Shown: positions 1-4,769 of the stretch, piece after piece | Layout: every line of letters begins with the position of its first letter | Position numbering within the stretch: the first letter of the stretch is position 1 | Assembly: GCA_046759145.1 (NCBI GenBank) | Contig: JBHIBR010000164.1 | Location: 1-5,009 of the forward strand | DNA from: JBHIBR01 sp046759145 [NCBI: Nitrospinota bacterium] | Lineage (GTDB): Bacteria; UBA8248 | Direction: 5' to 3' | Length of the DNA: 5,009 nucleotides | The notes under the pieces: generated by a model | Database searches by the model: none | What the model was told of the DNA's origin: nothing | Seen by the model: the letters and a program-made list of their open reading frames with translations, nothing else | Position numbers and translations under genes: made by a program

Positions 1-19
1 GTCCATCTCGCCTGCGCCC

Positions 20-145
20 TCACCGTGCTGAAAAGGGTTTTGGGATGACTTCTAGATTGTCCGGCGTGAGCAGGGTCTTGGGGACCTTGTAGGCTACATC
101 CGCGGGCACGCGGTCGTTGCTGATGTAGTAGACGCCGTAGCGGAC
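20..145 (-). pseudogene. Out-of-frame C-terminal part of the TAXI receptor
   Basis: From 145 down to the TGA at 20-22, one alternative - strand frame encodes VRYGVYYISNDRVPADVAYK followed by about 20 further residues. The first part matches the usual TAXI C-terminal strand and helix (a [YF]xxxNDRVP-type segment). It joins the main frame if one base is added to the C4 run read on the - strand (G4 at 154-157 on +), giving a GPRPVVRYG join. Even so, the total is about 295 residues, somewhat short for the family. A second slip in the T4 run (AAAA at 31-34 on +) would keep the frame open past the window edge. This may be real gene decay or homopolymer errors in the assembly; the sequence cannot decide between them. 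Confidence 0.6.
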
Positions 146-906
146 GACCGGACGGGGCCCTTGAAGCCCTTCACATCGCGCAGATGCGGGTCCTTATCCC
201 GGGTGCAGGTCTGAATGCCGTAGAAGGGAAACTTGGCCGCGATCTTCTCGTACTCCGCCTGGGTGAGGCTCAGGAAGCGCACCGGCCGCCTCTGGGATGC
301 TTGGGTGACGGCGGTGATGGTGCAGGGGCTCGAGGCCGAGATGACCGCATCCAGCTGACGGTTGGCGAGGGCGCGCCCGAAGGCCGCGAAGTTCAGGTAG
401 TTGCGTTTCACCTTGTCGAACAGACCCAGCGCCGTCAAGAGGTTGCGGCTGTTGAGCTCGGTGCCGCTTCCCACCGGCCCCAGGTTCACCTTCTTCCCCA
501 CCAGGTCGCTGATCTTGTGGATGTCGGTGTCCTGGCGCGTCACGAAGATCTGCCCCTGGTCCAGCATCTTGCCCAGGACGAGCGTCTCCCGGGCCGGCTT
601 GCCCTTGAACGCCTTCCCCTTCCCGTGCCAGGCGTTGTAGAGGGTCGAGATGTGAGAAAGGCCAAAGTGCATGTCCTTGGTGCCGCCGATGAGGCGGGCG
701 TTCTCGCCCGAGCCCCGGGTGGCGACGCCGTCGAAGCGTATCCCGAGGTTGGCCTCATTGAGCACCTTCACGGCGCCACCCATGGAGATGAACCAGTTGC
801 CCCCAGCCGGGCCCGTGGCGTGCTTGTAACGCTTCTGGGCGGCGGCCGGCCCGGCGAGCAACGCCAGGCCCACGATTACTGCCAGAACAACTGCTACTCT
901 ACGCAT
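94..906 (-). CDS. TAXI family TRAP transporter solute-binding receptor, C-terminus frameshifted
   Basis: Periplasmic receptor of a TRAP transporter of the TAXI class, which captures small organic acids and hands them to the membrane subunits. I start it at 906 rather than at the in-frame ATG at 945, because GGAGGAG lies just upstream and MRRVAVVLAVIVGLALLAG then opens a signal peptide (residues 1-23, cleavage after AAA). The mature part has the TAXI hallmarks: ATGPAGGNWF (30-39), RGSGENARLIGG (64-75), a FKGKP segment (100-104), and DLVGKKVNLGPVGSGTELN (134-152). Reading is normal to about residue 251. The last 20 or so residues of this frame (rich in S, T and A) are unlike the family, and the expected continuation (VRYGVYYISNDRVPADVAYK) lies in another frame, which stays open to a TGA at 20-22. 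The intact protein would therefore be longer. Divergent from the aromatic genes; no membrane TRAP subunits are visible, and the ligand is unknown. Confidence 0.85.
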   Translation of the reverse strand: MRRVAVVLAVIVGLALLAGPAAAQKRYKHATGPAGGNWFISMGGAVKVLNEANLGIRFDGVATRGSGENARLIGGTKDMHFGLSHISTLYNAWHGKGKAFKGKPARETLVLGKMLDQGQIFVTRQDTDIHKISDLVGKKVNLGPVGSGTELNSRNLLTALGLFDKVKRNYLNFAAFGRALANRQLDAVISASSPCTITAVTQASQRRPVRFLSLTQAEYEKIAAKFPFYGIQTCTRDKDPHLRDVKGFKGPVRSSATASTTSATTACPRM

Positions 907-910
907 GGCA

Positions 911-917
911 CTCCTCC
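911..917 (-). promoter_or_regulatory. Ribosome binding site of the TAXI receptor gene
   Basis: GGAGGAG on the - strand, 4 bases from the ATG at 906. It selects this start over the upstream in-frame ATG at 945, and the signal peptide at the chosen N-terminus agrees. Confidence 0.7.
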
Positions 918-1051
918 CTCTCCCTGGGAAGCAGGCGACAGGCACTCAGAGGTTCCAGCCGCCTCCCCCGGTCATCCCCCGCCTAGAATGTGCGGGTATC
1001 CGAAGCAGCCCCACTCCCTCCTTGTTGCATATTATTGAAATCGTAGGAATC

Positions 1052-1080
1052 TTCTTACCCGGAACATCCCCCTCTGTCAA
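1052..1080 (-). promoter_or_regulatory. Candidate sigma-70 promoter for the TAXI receptor gene
   Basis: On the - strand a perfect TTGACA (1075-1080) is followed after 17 bases by TAAGAA (1052-1057), which matches the -10 consensus at only three of six positions. Transcription would begin near 1045 and leave a leader of about 140 nt before the ATG. The surrounding 1028-1057 stretch is the most AT-rich part of this gap. The -35 box and spacing are convincing; the -10 box is weak. Confidence 0.4.
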
Positions 1081-1288
1081 GTGCCTTCTTGGGTCCTCCT
1101 CTCCCCGGCCATCGCCCATCAGCAAGCGTCTCGGGGGAAAGCGCCGCACTTCACGGAGATGGGCTGCGCAGAAGTGATAAGATCAGCCCAATTCGCGGCG
1201 TATCATCGTTCGTGGGTCTTCGGGGGGAAGATTCCTCCAGGGCCCCTTGAGTCCCGCTCTGTCCCGGAAATTTCGAGCGGTCCGACCA

Positions 1289-1322
1289 TCCTTTCGGTGA
1301 GACCTTTCGCAAGGGGGAAGGA
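1289..1322 (+). promoter_or_regulatory. Nested inverted repeat over the ribosome site of the cupin remnant
   Basis: TCCTT (1289-1293) can pair with AAGGA (1318-1322), enclosing CCTT-TCGC-AAGG (1303-1314). The 3' arm covers the purine-rich ribosome-binding stretch just before the ATG at 1326, so a folded leader could hide it. The stems are only 4-5 bp and may be chance. Confidence 0.2.
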
Positions 1323-1325
1323 ACC

Positions 1326-1649
1326 ATGGCGGGCAAGCCGACGGCATCCGATGAGGACCTCCAGAGGTTTTATGGGGAGGTGGAGAACCTCCACCTCGTT
1401 CCCTTGTGGAACATCCTCGCCCGGCTCGCCCCCCCCTGGGCCTGGCACGAACACGCGAGCGCCGAGGGGGAAGAGGCCGTCCTCTTCTCCATCCACGACA
1501 CGCCCGTCCTGGGGGCTCTGGGCCTCTACCGGGAAGAGGCCTACGAAGGAAACAGAGGCCACCAGCCAGTCACCGGCGCCTTCGCGTGGGGAGAGGGATG
1601 CGCGGCAAAGGGGGGTCGACCGCGGTTGGGCGTTGCTCGGTGGCGATGA
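1326..1649 (+). pseudogene. Gentisate 1,2-dioxygenase-like cupin protein, internally deleted remnant
   Basis: A 107-codon frame that joins the two ends of a much longer ring-cleavage dioxygenase. Residues 12-35 (LQRFYGEVENLHLVPLWNIL and on) resemble the N-terminal helix of gentisate 1,2-dioxygenase and related bicupins, in which PLW-x-x-LARL precedes the cupin core. From residue 36 the sequence jumps to PPWAWHEHASAEGEEAVLFS and the IHDTPVLGALGLYREE segment, which is the last cupin strand and C-terminal end of the same family. Family members are usually about 340-380 residues, so some 250-270 residues are missing, including the N-terminal cupin that carries the iron-binding histidines. The join lies on a run of eight C (1429-1436). 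The tail after about residue 85 looks like non-family read-through that overlaps the promoter region of the next gene. It keeps a start codon with upstream purine-rich AAGGGGGAAGGA. It cannot be an active dioxygenase; translation into a small protein is possible. Confidence 0.65.
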
Positions 1650-1661
1650 GCTCGCTATGAT
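1633..1661 (+). promoter_or_regulatory. Candidate sigma-70 promoter for the ligAB-like genes
   Basis: TATGAT (1656-1661, five of six consensus bases) lies 17 bases after TTGCTC (1633-1638, three of six). Transcription would start near 1668, about 60 nt before the ATG at 1729. It overlaps the end of the cupin remnant's frame, which supports the idea that the remnant's tail is not conserved coding sequence. Confidence 0.45.
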
Positions 1662-1714
1662 TGCCCCATCTGAGCGCGAAGTTAGCTCTGGGTGCGTCCT
1701 GGGAGGTCTGTGAG

Positions 1715-1720
1715 AGGAGG
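1715..1720 (+). promoter_or_regulatory. Ribosome binding site of the LigA-like gene
   Basis: AGGAGG, 8 bases before the ATG at 1729. It is a near-perfect Shine-Dalgarno sequence at ideal spacing and fixes the start. Confidence 0.75.
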
Positions 1721-1728
1721 GGTACGCA

Positions 1729-2007
1729 ATGTCATGCTATGCGCTCAACAAGGTCATCTACGAGCTCCAGTTTCCGGAGACGCGCGGCCGCTATCGCGCC
1801 AACCCCGACGCATTCCTCGGCCGGTATGACCTCGCCGAGGAGGAGGTCGCCGCCCTCCGCGGGGCTGACATCCGCGCCCTGTGGTTGCTGGGCGTGCACC
1901 CAATGCTGTTGCGCTTTTTCCAACCCTGGAACCGGATCTCCGACGATGATTTCCGCGCCGCCCTGCAGGGCCTCTCCTACCCCGGGTTAGCCAAACAGGA
2001 GGATTAG
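1729..2007 (+). CDS. LigA-like small subunit of a class III extradiol ring-cleavage dioxygenase
   Basis: 92-residue protein of the LigA family (protocatechuate 4,5-dioxygenase alpha subunit). In LigAB enzymes the small helical subunit packs over the active site of LigB and helps form the substrate pocket; it carries no iron ligand. Visible family features are YALNKVIYELQ (4-14), a RYRANPDAFLGRYDLAEEEVAAL stretch (21-43) and the highly typical LGVHPMLL motif (54-61). The C-terminal tail, FFQPWNRISDDDFRAAL, is acidic and probably helical. Length fits the free-standing LigA subunits, which are shorter than the Sphingomonas protein. It ends two bases before the LigB-like gene starts, so the pair is almost surely co-translated. 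The substrate is unknown: the family includes enzymes for protocatechuate, gallate and other catechol acids. Confidence 0.88.
   Translation: MSCYALNKVIYELQFPETRGRYRANPDAFLGRYDLAEEEVAALRGADIRALWLLGVHPMLLRFFQPWNRISDDDFRAALQGLSYPGLAKQED
1997..2002 (+). promoter_or_regulatory. Ribosome binding site of the LigB-like gene, inside the end of the LigA-like gene
   Basis: AGGAGG, 7 bases before the ATG at 2010 and within the last codons of the upstream gene. Position and strength support translational coupling of the two subunits. Confidence 0.75.
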
Positions 2008-2009
2008 CC

Positions 2010-2843
2010 ATGGCTGAGGTCGCCGCTGTATTCGCTGCGACCCACTCGCCTCTCCTTTTCCGCCGGGCCGATGACGTCGCGCCGGAGGTTCGAGAGAAGG
2101 TCTTCTCGGCCTATGAGCGGGTGGGTCAAACCTTGATGGAGCGAGGGGTGGAGGCGTTGGTCGTCTTCGCCAACGACCACCTCCAGGCCTTCTTCCTTGA
2201 CCGCTACCCGGCGCTTGCGGTAGGGGTCGCCTCGCGGTTTCGGCCCGTGGCAAGCCAGGATTGGCTGCCGGATGTTGAAGGAGGGCGGAAGGGCGACGAG
2301 GAACTCGGCCTCTACTTGGTGGGTGCACTGCGGAGCAGCGGTTTCGACCCCACCCTGTGCCATGAGCTCCCCCTCGACCACTCGGTGGTGGTGCCGCTCC
2401 ACCGGATGGGCGACCCCCCCATCCCAATCGTCCCCGTCTTGCAGAACTGCTTCGCGCCGCCGGTGGCGCCCGCGCGGAGGTCCTACGAGCTGGGGCTCGC
2501 CGTGCGGCGCGCGCTGGAGCGATACGACAAGGTGGGGCGGGTGGGCATCCTGGGCACGGGCGCGCCGGCCCACTGGGTCGGAACGCCCGAGCAGGGCCGC
2601 GTGGACGAGGTCTGGGACAAGGCGGCGATCGACCTGCTCCTCGAGGGGCGCGCCGAGCGGCTCTCGGCCTGGAGCCAGCAGGAGATCGATGCCGGCGGGG
2701 ACGGCGCCAACGAGATCCGCAACTGGATCGCGGCTGCGGCCGCGGCCGGAAACACCCGAGCGGAGCTCCGGGTCTATCAACCTGAGCCCATCTGGTTCTT
2801 GGGCGTGACGGTGCTGGAGTGGCCTGTGGGCCCGGCCGCTTAG
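2010..2843 (+). CDS. LigB-like catalytic subunit of a class III extradiol ring-cleavage dioxygenase
   Basis: 277-residue non-heme Fe(II) enzyme of the LigB family, which opens a catecholic ring next to its hydroxyls using O2. The whole active-site set can be read by comparison with Sphingomonas LigB. His12 in AATHSPLLF and His57 in FANDH are likely iron ligands, and Glu235 in GANEIRNWI is the third. His188 in ILGTGAPAHW is the likely catalytic acid/base. His124 in LPLDHSVVVPL is the conserved second-shell histidine. Length is normal for the family. The enzyme is cytoplasmic and expected to work as a complex with the LigA-like subunit encoded two bases upstream. Regiospecificity (4,5 or 2,3 cleavage) and substrate cannot be read from the sequence. 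The family also contains MEMO-like and other non-aromatic relatives, but the adjacent LigA partner argues for true ring cleavage. Confidence 0.9.
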   Translation: MAEVAAVFAATHSPLLFRRADDVAPEVREKVFSAYERVGQTLMERGVEALVVFANDHLQAFFLDRYPALAVGVASRFRPVASQDWLPDVEGGRKGDEELGLYLVGALRSSGFDPTLCHELPLDHSVVVPLHRMGDPPIPIVPVLQNCFAPPVAPARRSYELGLAVRRALERYDKVGRVGILGTGAPAHWVGTPEQGRVDEVWDKAAIDLLLEGRAERLSAWSQQEIDAGGDGANEIRNWIAAAAAAGNTRAELRVYQPEPIWFLGVTVLEWPVGPAA

Positions 2844-2871
2844 GAGGGGAGGGCCAGCCCTCGCAGCCTCC
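2843..2871 (+). repeat. Inverted repeat directly after the LigB-like gene
   Basis: GGAGG (2843-2847) pairs with CCTCC (2867-2871) around an inner GAGGG-CCAG-CCCTC hairpin (2849-2862). It begins on the last base of the stop codon. There is no U-run after it, so it is not a classical intrinsic terminator. It could attenuate transcription or stabilise the 3' end of the ligAB message. Confidence 0.35.
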
Positions 2872-2925
2872 TCGCCCGGAAGCTCGATGGTGGCTTTGCT
2901 CGCATTTTCTAGGGATTCTGGGCGG

Positions 2926-2961
2926 CGAGATAGCTTTTGCCGCGAGGCTTACGCTAGCTCG
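2926..2961 (+). repeat. Imperfect inverted repeat upstream of the oxidoreductase gene
   Basis: CGAGATAGC (2926-2934) and GCTAGCTCG (2953-2961) are inverted copies with one mismatch and an 18-base loop. They lie 40-75 bases before the ATG at 3003. It may be an operator or an mRNA stem; no family of binding site is recognised. Confidence 0.25.
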
Positions 2962-3002
2962 TTCGGCAAGTGCGAGCGCCGCGCGACCTGACGCGAGGGT
3001 CC

Positions 3003-4037
3003 ATGGCCTTGGAGGCGGTGCGGGTGGCTTCGGTGGGGCTGGGGAGGTGGGCGAGCGTGCTGGCCGACGCCATCGGCCGGGGGGGGAAGCTTCGGCTGGT
3101 GAACTGCTTCACCCGCGATCCCTCCCGCCGCCGCGCCTTCGCCGAGCGCTACCGCTGCCGGGAGAGCGCGAGCCTGGAGGCCCTCGTGGCCGACCCCGAG
3201 GTGGAGGGGGTCATCCTGACCACCCCCAACCACCTCCACGCCGAGCACGCCGAGATGATCGCCGCGGGGGGAAAGCATCTCTACGTCGAGAAGCCCATCG
3301 CCCACACCCTCCAGGACGCCCGCCGGGTGGAGCGGGCCTGCCGGGAGGCGGGTGTGGTGCTGGCGGTGGGGCACAGCGCGCGCCGCCTCGCAGTGTGCGG
3401 GAGGCTCAAGGGTCTCCTGGAGAGTGGGGAGCTCGGCGAGGTGAACATGGCCGAGTCCAACTTCTCCACCGAGCGGGGCCTCGAGCTCACCCCCGAGAAG
3501 TGGCGCTACCACCAGCACCTCAACCCCACGGGGGCCCTCATCCAGCTCGGCATCCACCACGCCGACACCTACCGCTACCTCCTCGGGCCCATCGTGAGCG
3601 TGACGGCCCGCCTCAAGCGGCTTTGCACCAAGGGAGAGGTGGAGGACACCTGCCTCACCATCCTCGAGCACGCGGGAGGCCAGCTCACCTATGTGGGGGC
3701 GAGTTGGGCTTCTCCTTGGGCCTTCTACATGCAGGTTTACGGCGGCCGAGCCAACGCTCGGTTTCGCCTCACGCGCCAGCAGTGGCAGGACCCCTCCTGC
3801 GCCCCCGAGCCCATCCGCCTCTTCGTCGACCGCGAGCCCCTGGGGGAGGACACCTTTGAGGAGCCGCCCGGAGGGGACATGTTCCGTGACACCCTGGAGG
3901 ATTTCGCCGAGTGCGTGCGGGAGGGCCGGGAGCCGGAGGTGAACGGAGCGGTGGCGACCGAGGCCCTTGCGGTGGTCTTCGCCGCCCACCTCTCCTCGCA
4001 GGAAGGCCGGACGGTGGAGCTCAGAGAGCTGCTCTGA
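3003..4037 (+). CDS. Gfo/Idh/MocA family NAD(P)-dependent oxidoreductase
   Basis: 344-residue cytoplasmic dehydrogenase. Residues 5-120 form the Rossmann domain: VRVASVGLGRWASVL (6-20) is the dinucleotide loop in its GLGRW form. TTPNHLHAEHA (73-83) and YVEKPIAHTLQDA (94-106) are the classic family motifs, with Lys97 of EKP the usual catalytic or NAD-contact lysine. The C-terminal alpha/beta domain has LIQLGIHHADTYRYLLG (179-195), the G-x-H-x-x-D active-site motif, with Gln181 where many members have Asp. I prefer the ATG at 3003 over the in-frame GTG at 2970: GAGGG lies just upstream and the Rossmann fold starts at once. It follows ligAB after 159 bases. LigC, which oxidises the protocatechuate 4,5-cleavage product, belongs to this superfamily, so a role on the ring-cleavage product is reasonable. 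The EKP motif is closer to sugar-type members, however, and the substrate remains open. Confidence 0.88.
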   Translation: MALEAVRVASVGLGRWASVLADAIGRGGKLRLVNCFTRDPSRRRAFAERYRCRESASLEALVADPEVEGVILTTPNHLHAEHAEMIAAGGKHLYVEKPIAHTLQDARRVERACREAGVVLAVGHSARRLAVCGRLKGLLESGELGEVNMAESNFSTERGLELTPEKWRYHQHLNPTGALIQLGIHHADTYRYLLGPIVSVTARLKRLCTKGEVEDTCLTILEHAGGQLTYVGASWASPWAFYMQVYGGRANARFRLTRQQWQDPSCAPEPIRLFVDREPLGEDTFEEPPGGDMFRDTLEDFAECVREGREPEVNGAVATEALAVVFAAHLSSQEGRTVELRELL

Positions 4038-4091
4038 TTCCCGACCCCGCACGCGACCGCCCATCCCCCTATCCATCCGGATCCCGGGGCG

Positions 4092-4121
4092 TTATCTCCC
4101 CTCGGCCCCTTGTGTTAAGAT
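4092..4121 (+). promoter_or_regulatory. Candidate extended -10 promoter for the UbiX-like gene
   Basis: TGTTAAGAT (4113-4121) fits an extended -10 element (TG-n-TAAGAT, four of six in the hexamer), with a poor -35 candidate TTATCT at 4092-4097 (18-base spacing). Transcription would start near 4128, leaving a leader of only about a dozen bases that contains the ribosome site. The gene could also be transcribed from upstream. Confidence 0.35.
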
Positions 4122-4130
4122 GGGCGCCCG

Positions 4131-4137
4131 GGAGGTG
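4131..4137 (+). promoter_or_regulatory. Ribosome binding site of the UbiX-like gene
   Basis: GGAGGTG, 2 bases (4-5 from the GGAGG core) before the ATG at 4140. It is a strong match to the anti-Shine-Dalgarno sequence, slightly close to the start. Confidence 0.65.
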
Positions 4138-4139
4138 CC

Positions 4140-4736
4140 ATGAAGCTCGTTGTGGCCATCACGGGCGCGAGCGGAGTCGTCTACGCAGTTCGCCTCCTCG
4201 AGGCGCTGGAGGGGCACGAGGGGGTCGAGGTGCACCTCATCGTCTCGCGCAACGGGGAGCGGCTGCTGCGCCATGAGTGCGGCCTCTCGACGGAGGACAT
4301 CTCCCGACACGCCCACGTGGTCCACAGCCCCTCGGACATCGGCGCACGCCCCGCCAGCGGCTCGGCCCGCATGGATGCCATGGCCATCGTCCCCTGCTCG
4401 GTCAAGACGCTGGCCCAGATCGCCGCGGGCACGGGGGACAACCTGGTGGGCCGTGCGGCGGATGTGATCCTCAAAGAGGGCCGCAAGCTGGTCCTGGTGC
4501 TCCGGGAAGCTCCGTTCTCTTCCATCCACCTGGAGAACATGCTCAAGCTGGCCCGGATGGGGGTGACCATCCTGCCCGCCTCGCCCGGCTTCTACCACCA
4601 GCCGAAGACTTTCGACGACCTGGTGAACCACGTGGTGGGGAAGACTCTGGACTGCCTGGGGTTTGACCAAACCCTCTTTCCCCGCTGGGCGGGGCAGGCC
4701 CCGGAGCGCAAGGGCGGTCGGGGAGCCGAGGGCTAA
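4140..4736 (+). CDS. ubiX: UbiX-like flavin prenyltransferase
   Basis: 198-residue flavoprotein of the UbiX/Pad1 family. It joins a dimethylallyl group to reduced FMN to make prenylated FMN, the cofactor of UbiD-type reversible decarboxylases. Motifs appear in order: VVAITGASGVVYAVRLLEAL (4-23) with the FMN-binding GASG at 9-12; LIVSRNGE (33-40); VPCSVKTLAQIAAGTGDNLV (84-103) with Ser87; LVLREAPFSSIHLENM (119-134) with Arg122; LPASPGFYHQP (145-155) with Tyr152; and a C-terminal LFPRW (179-183) with Arg182, where prenyl-phosphate-binding Tyr and Arg are expected. The last 15 residues are a charged glycine-rich tail. No ubiD lies in the window, so the partner decarboxylase must be elsewhere. 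Next to ring-cleavage genes, a job in aromatic acid (de)carboxylation is as likely as ubiquinone synthesis; the sequence alone cannot separate these. Confidence 0.92.
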   Translation: MKLVVAITGASGVVYAVRLLEALEGHEGVEVHLIVSRNGERLLRHECGLSTEDISRHAHVVHSPSDIGARPASGSARMDAMAIVPCSVKTLAQIAAGTGDNLVGRAADVILKEGRKLVLVLREAPFSSIHLENMLKLARMGVTILPASPGFYHQPKTFDDLVNHVVGKTLDCLGFDQTLFPRWAGQAPERKGGRGAEG

Positions 4737-4756
4737 CCCCGCGCCAGGGCTTGGGG

Positions 4757-4762
4757 AGGGAG
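4757..4762 (+). promoter_or_regulatory. Ribosome binding site of the M17 aminopeptidase-like gene
   Basis: AGGGAG within a GGGGAGGGAG stretch, 7 bases before the ATG at 4770. It supports a gene start here although the frame is cut by the window end. Confidence 0.55.
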
Positions 4763-4769
4763 AACGAGT

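Larger units (their letters stand above)
907..1325. other. Divergent intergenic region
   Basis: About 420 bases between the leftward TAXI receptor gene and the rightward cupin remnant. It holds the receptor's ribosome site and candidate promoter on the - strand. On the + strand it holds a possible extended -10 element (TGATAAGAT, 1175-1183) without a good -35 box, and a small nested inverted repeat near 1289-1322. I see no convincing protein: the open frames that cross it have no family features and no good start context. No riboswitch core, tRNA or operator is recognisable. Confidence 0.6.

Noticed and set aside
184-1038. A 284-codon open frame on the + strand
   Set aside because: It is antisense to the TAXI receptor, whose signal peptide and motifs are unmistakable; the + strand product shows no recognisable domain.
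1081-1713. A 210-codon + strand frame across the intergenic region and cupin remnant
   Set aside because: Low-complexity Pro/Ser/Arg/Gly content, no ribosome site, and it overlaps the better-supported cupin frame.
2004-2780. A 258-codon open frame on the - strand
   Set aside because: It is antisense to the LigB-like gene; Arg/Pro/His-rich composition and no motif.
1729-2843. Calling the pair protocatechuate 4,5-dioxygenase ligA/ligB outright
   Set aside because: Family and active site are clear, but substrate and regiospecificity vary widely among LigAB enzymes, so no gene symbol was assigned.
2935-2980. GTTCGGCAAG, resembling a tRNA T-loop
   Set aside because: No acceptor, D or anticodon stems can be built around it on either strand.
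2949-4076. A 375-codon open frame on the - strand
   Set aside because: It is antisense to the clear Gfo/Idh/MocA gene; its protein is repetitive in H, G, E and L with no family motif, a usual product of GC-rich codon bias.
4685-4710. GGGGC-AG-GCCCC repeat near the end of the UbiX-like gene as a terminator
   Set aside because: It is inside the coding region, has a two-base loop and no following U-run.
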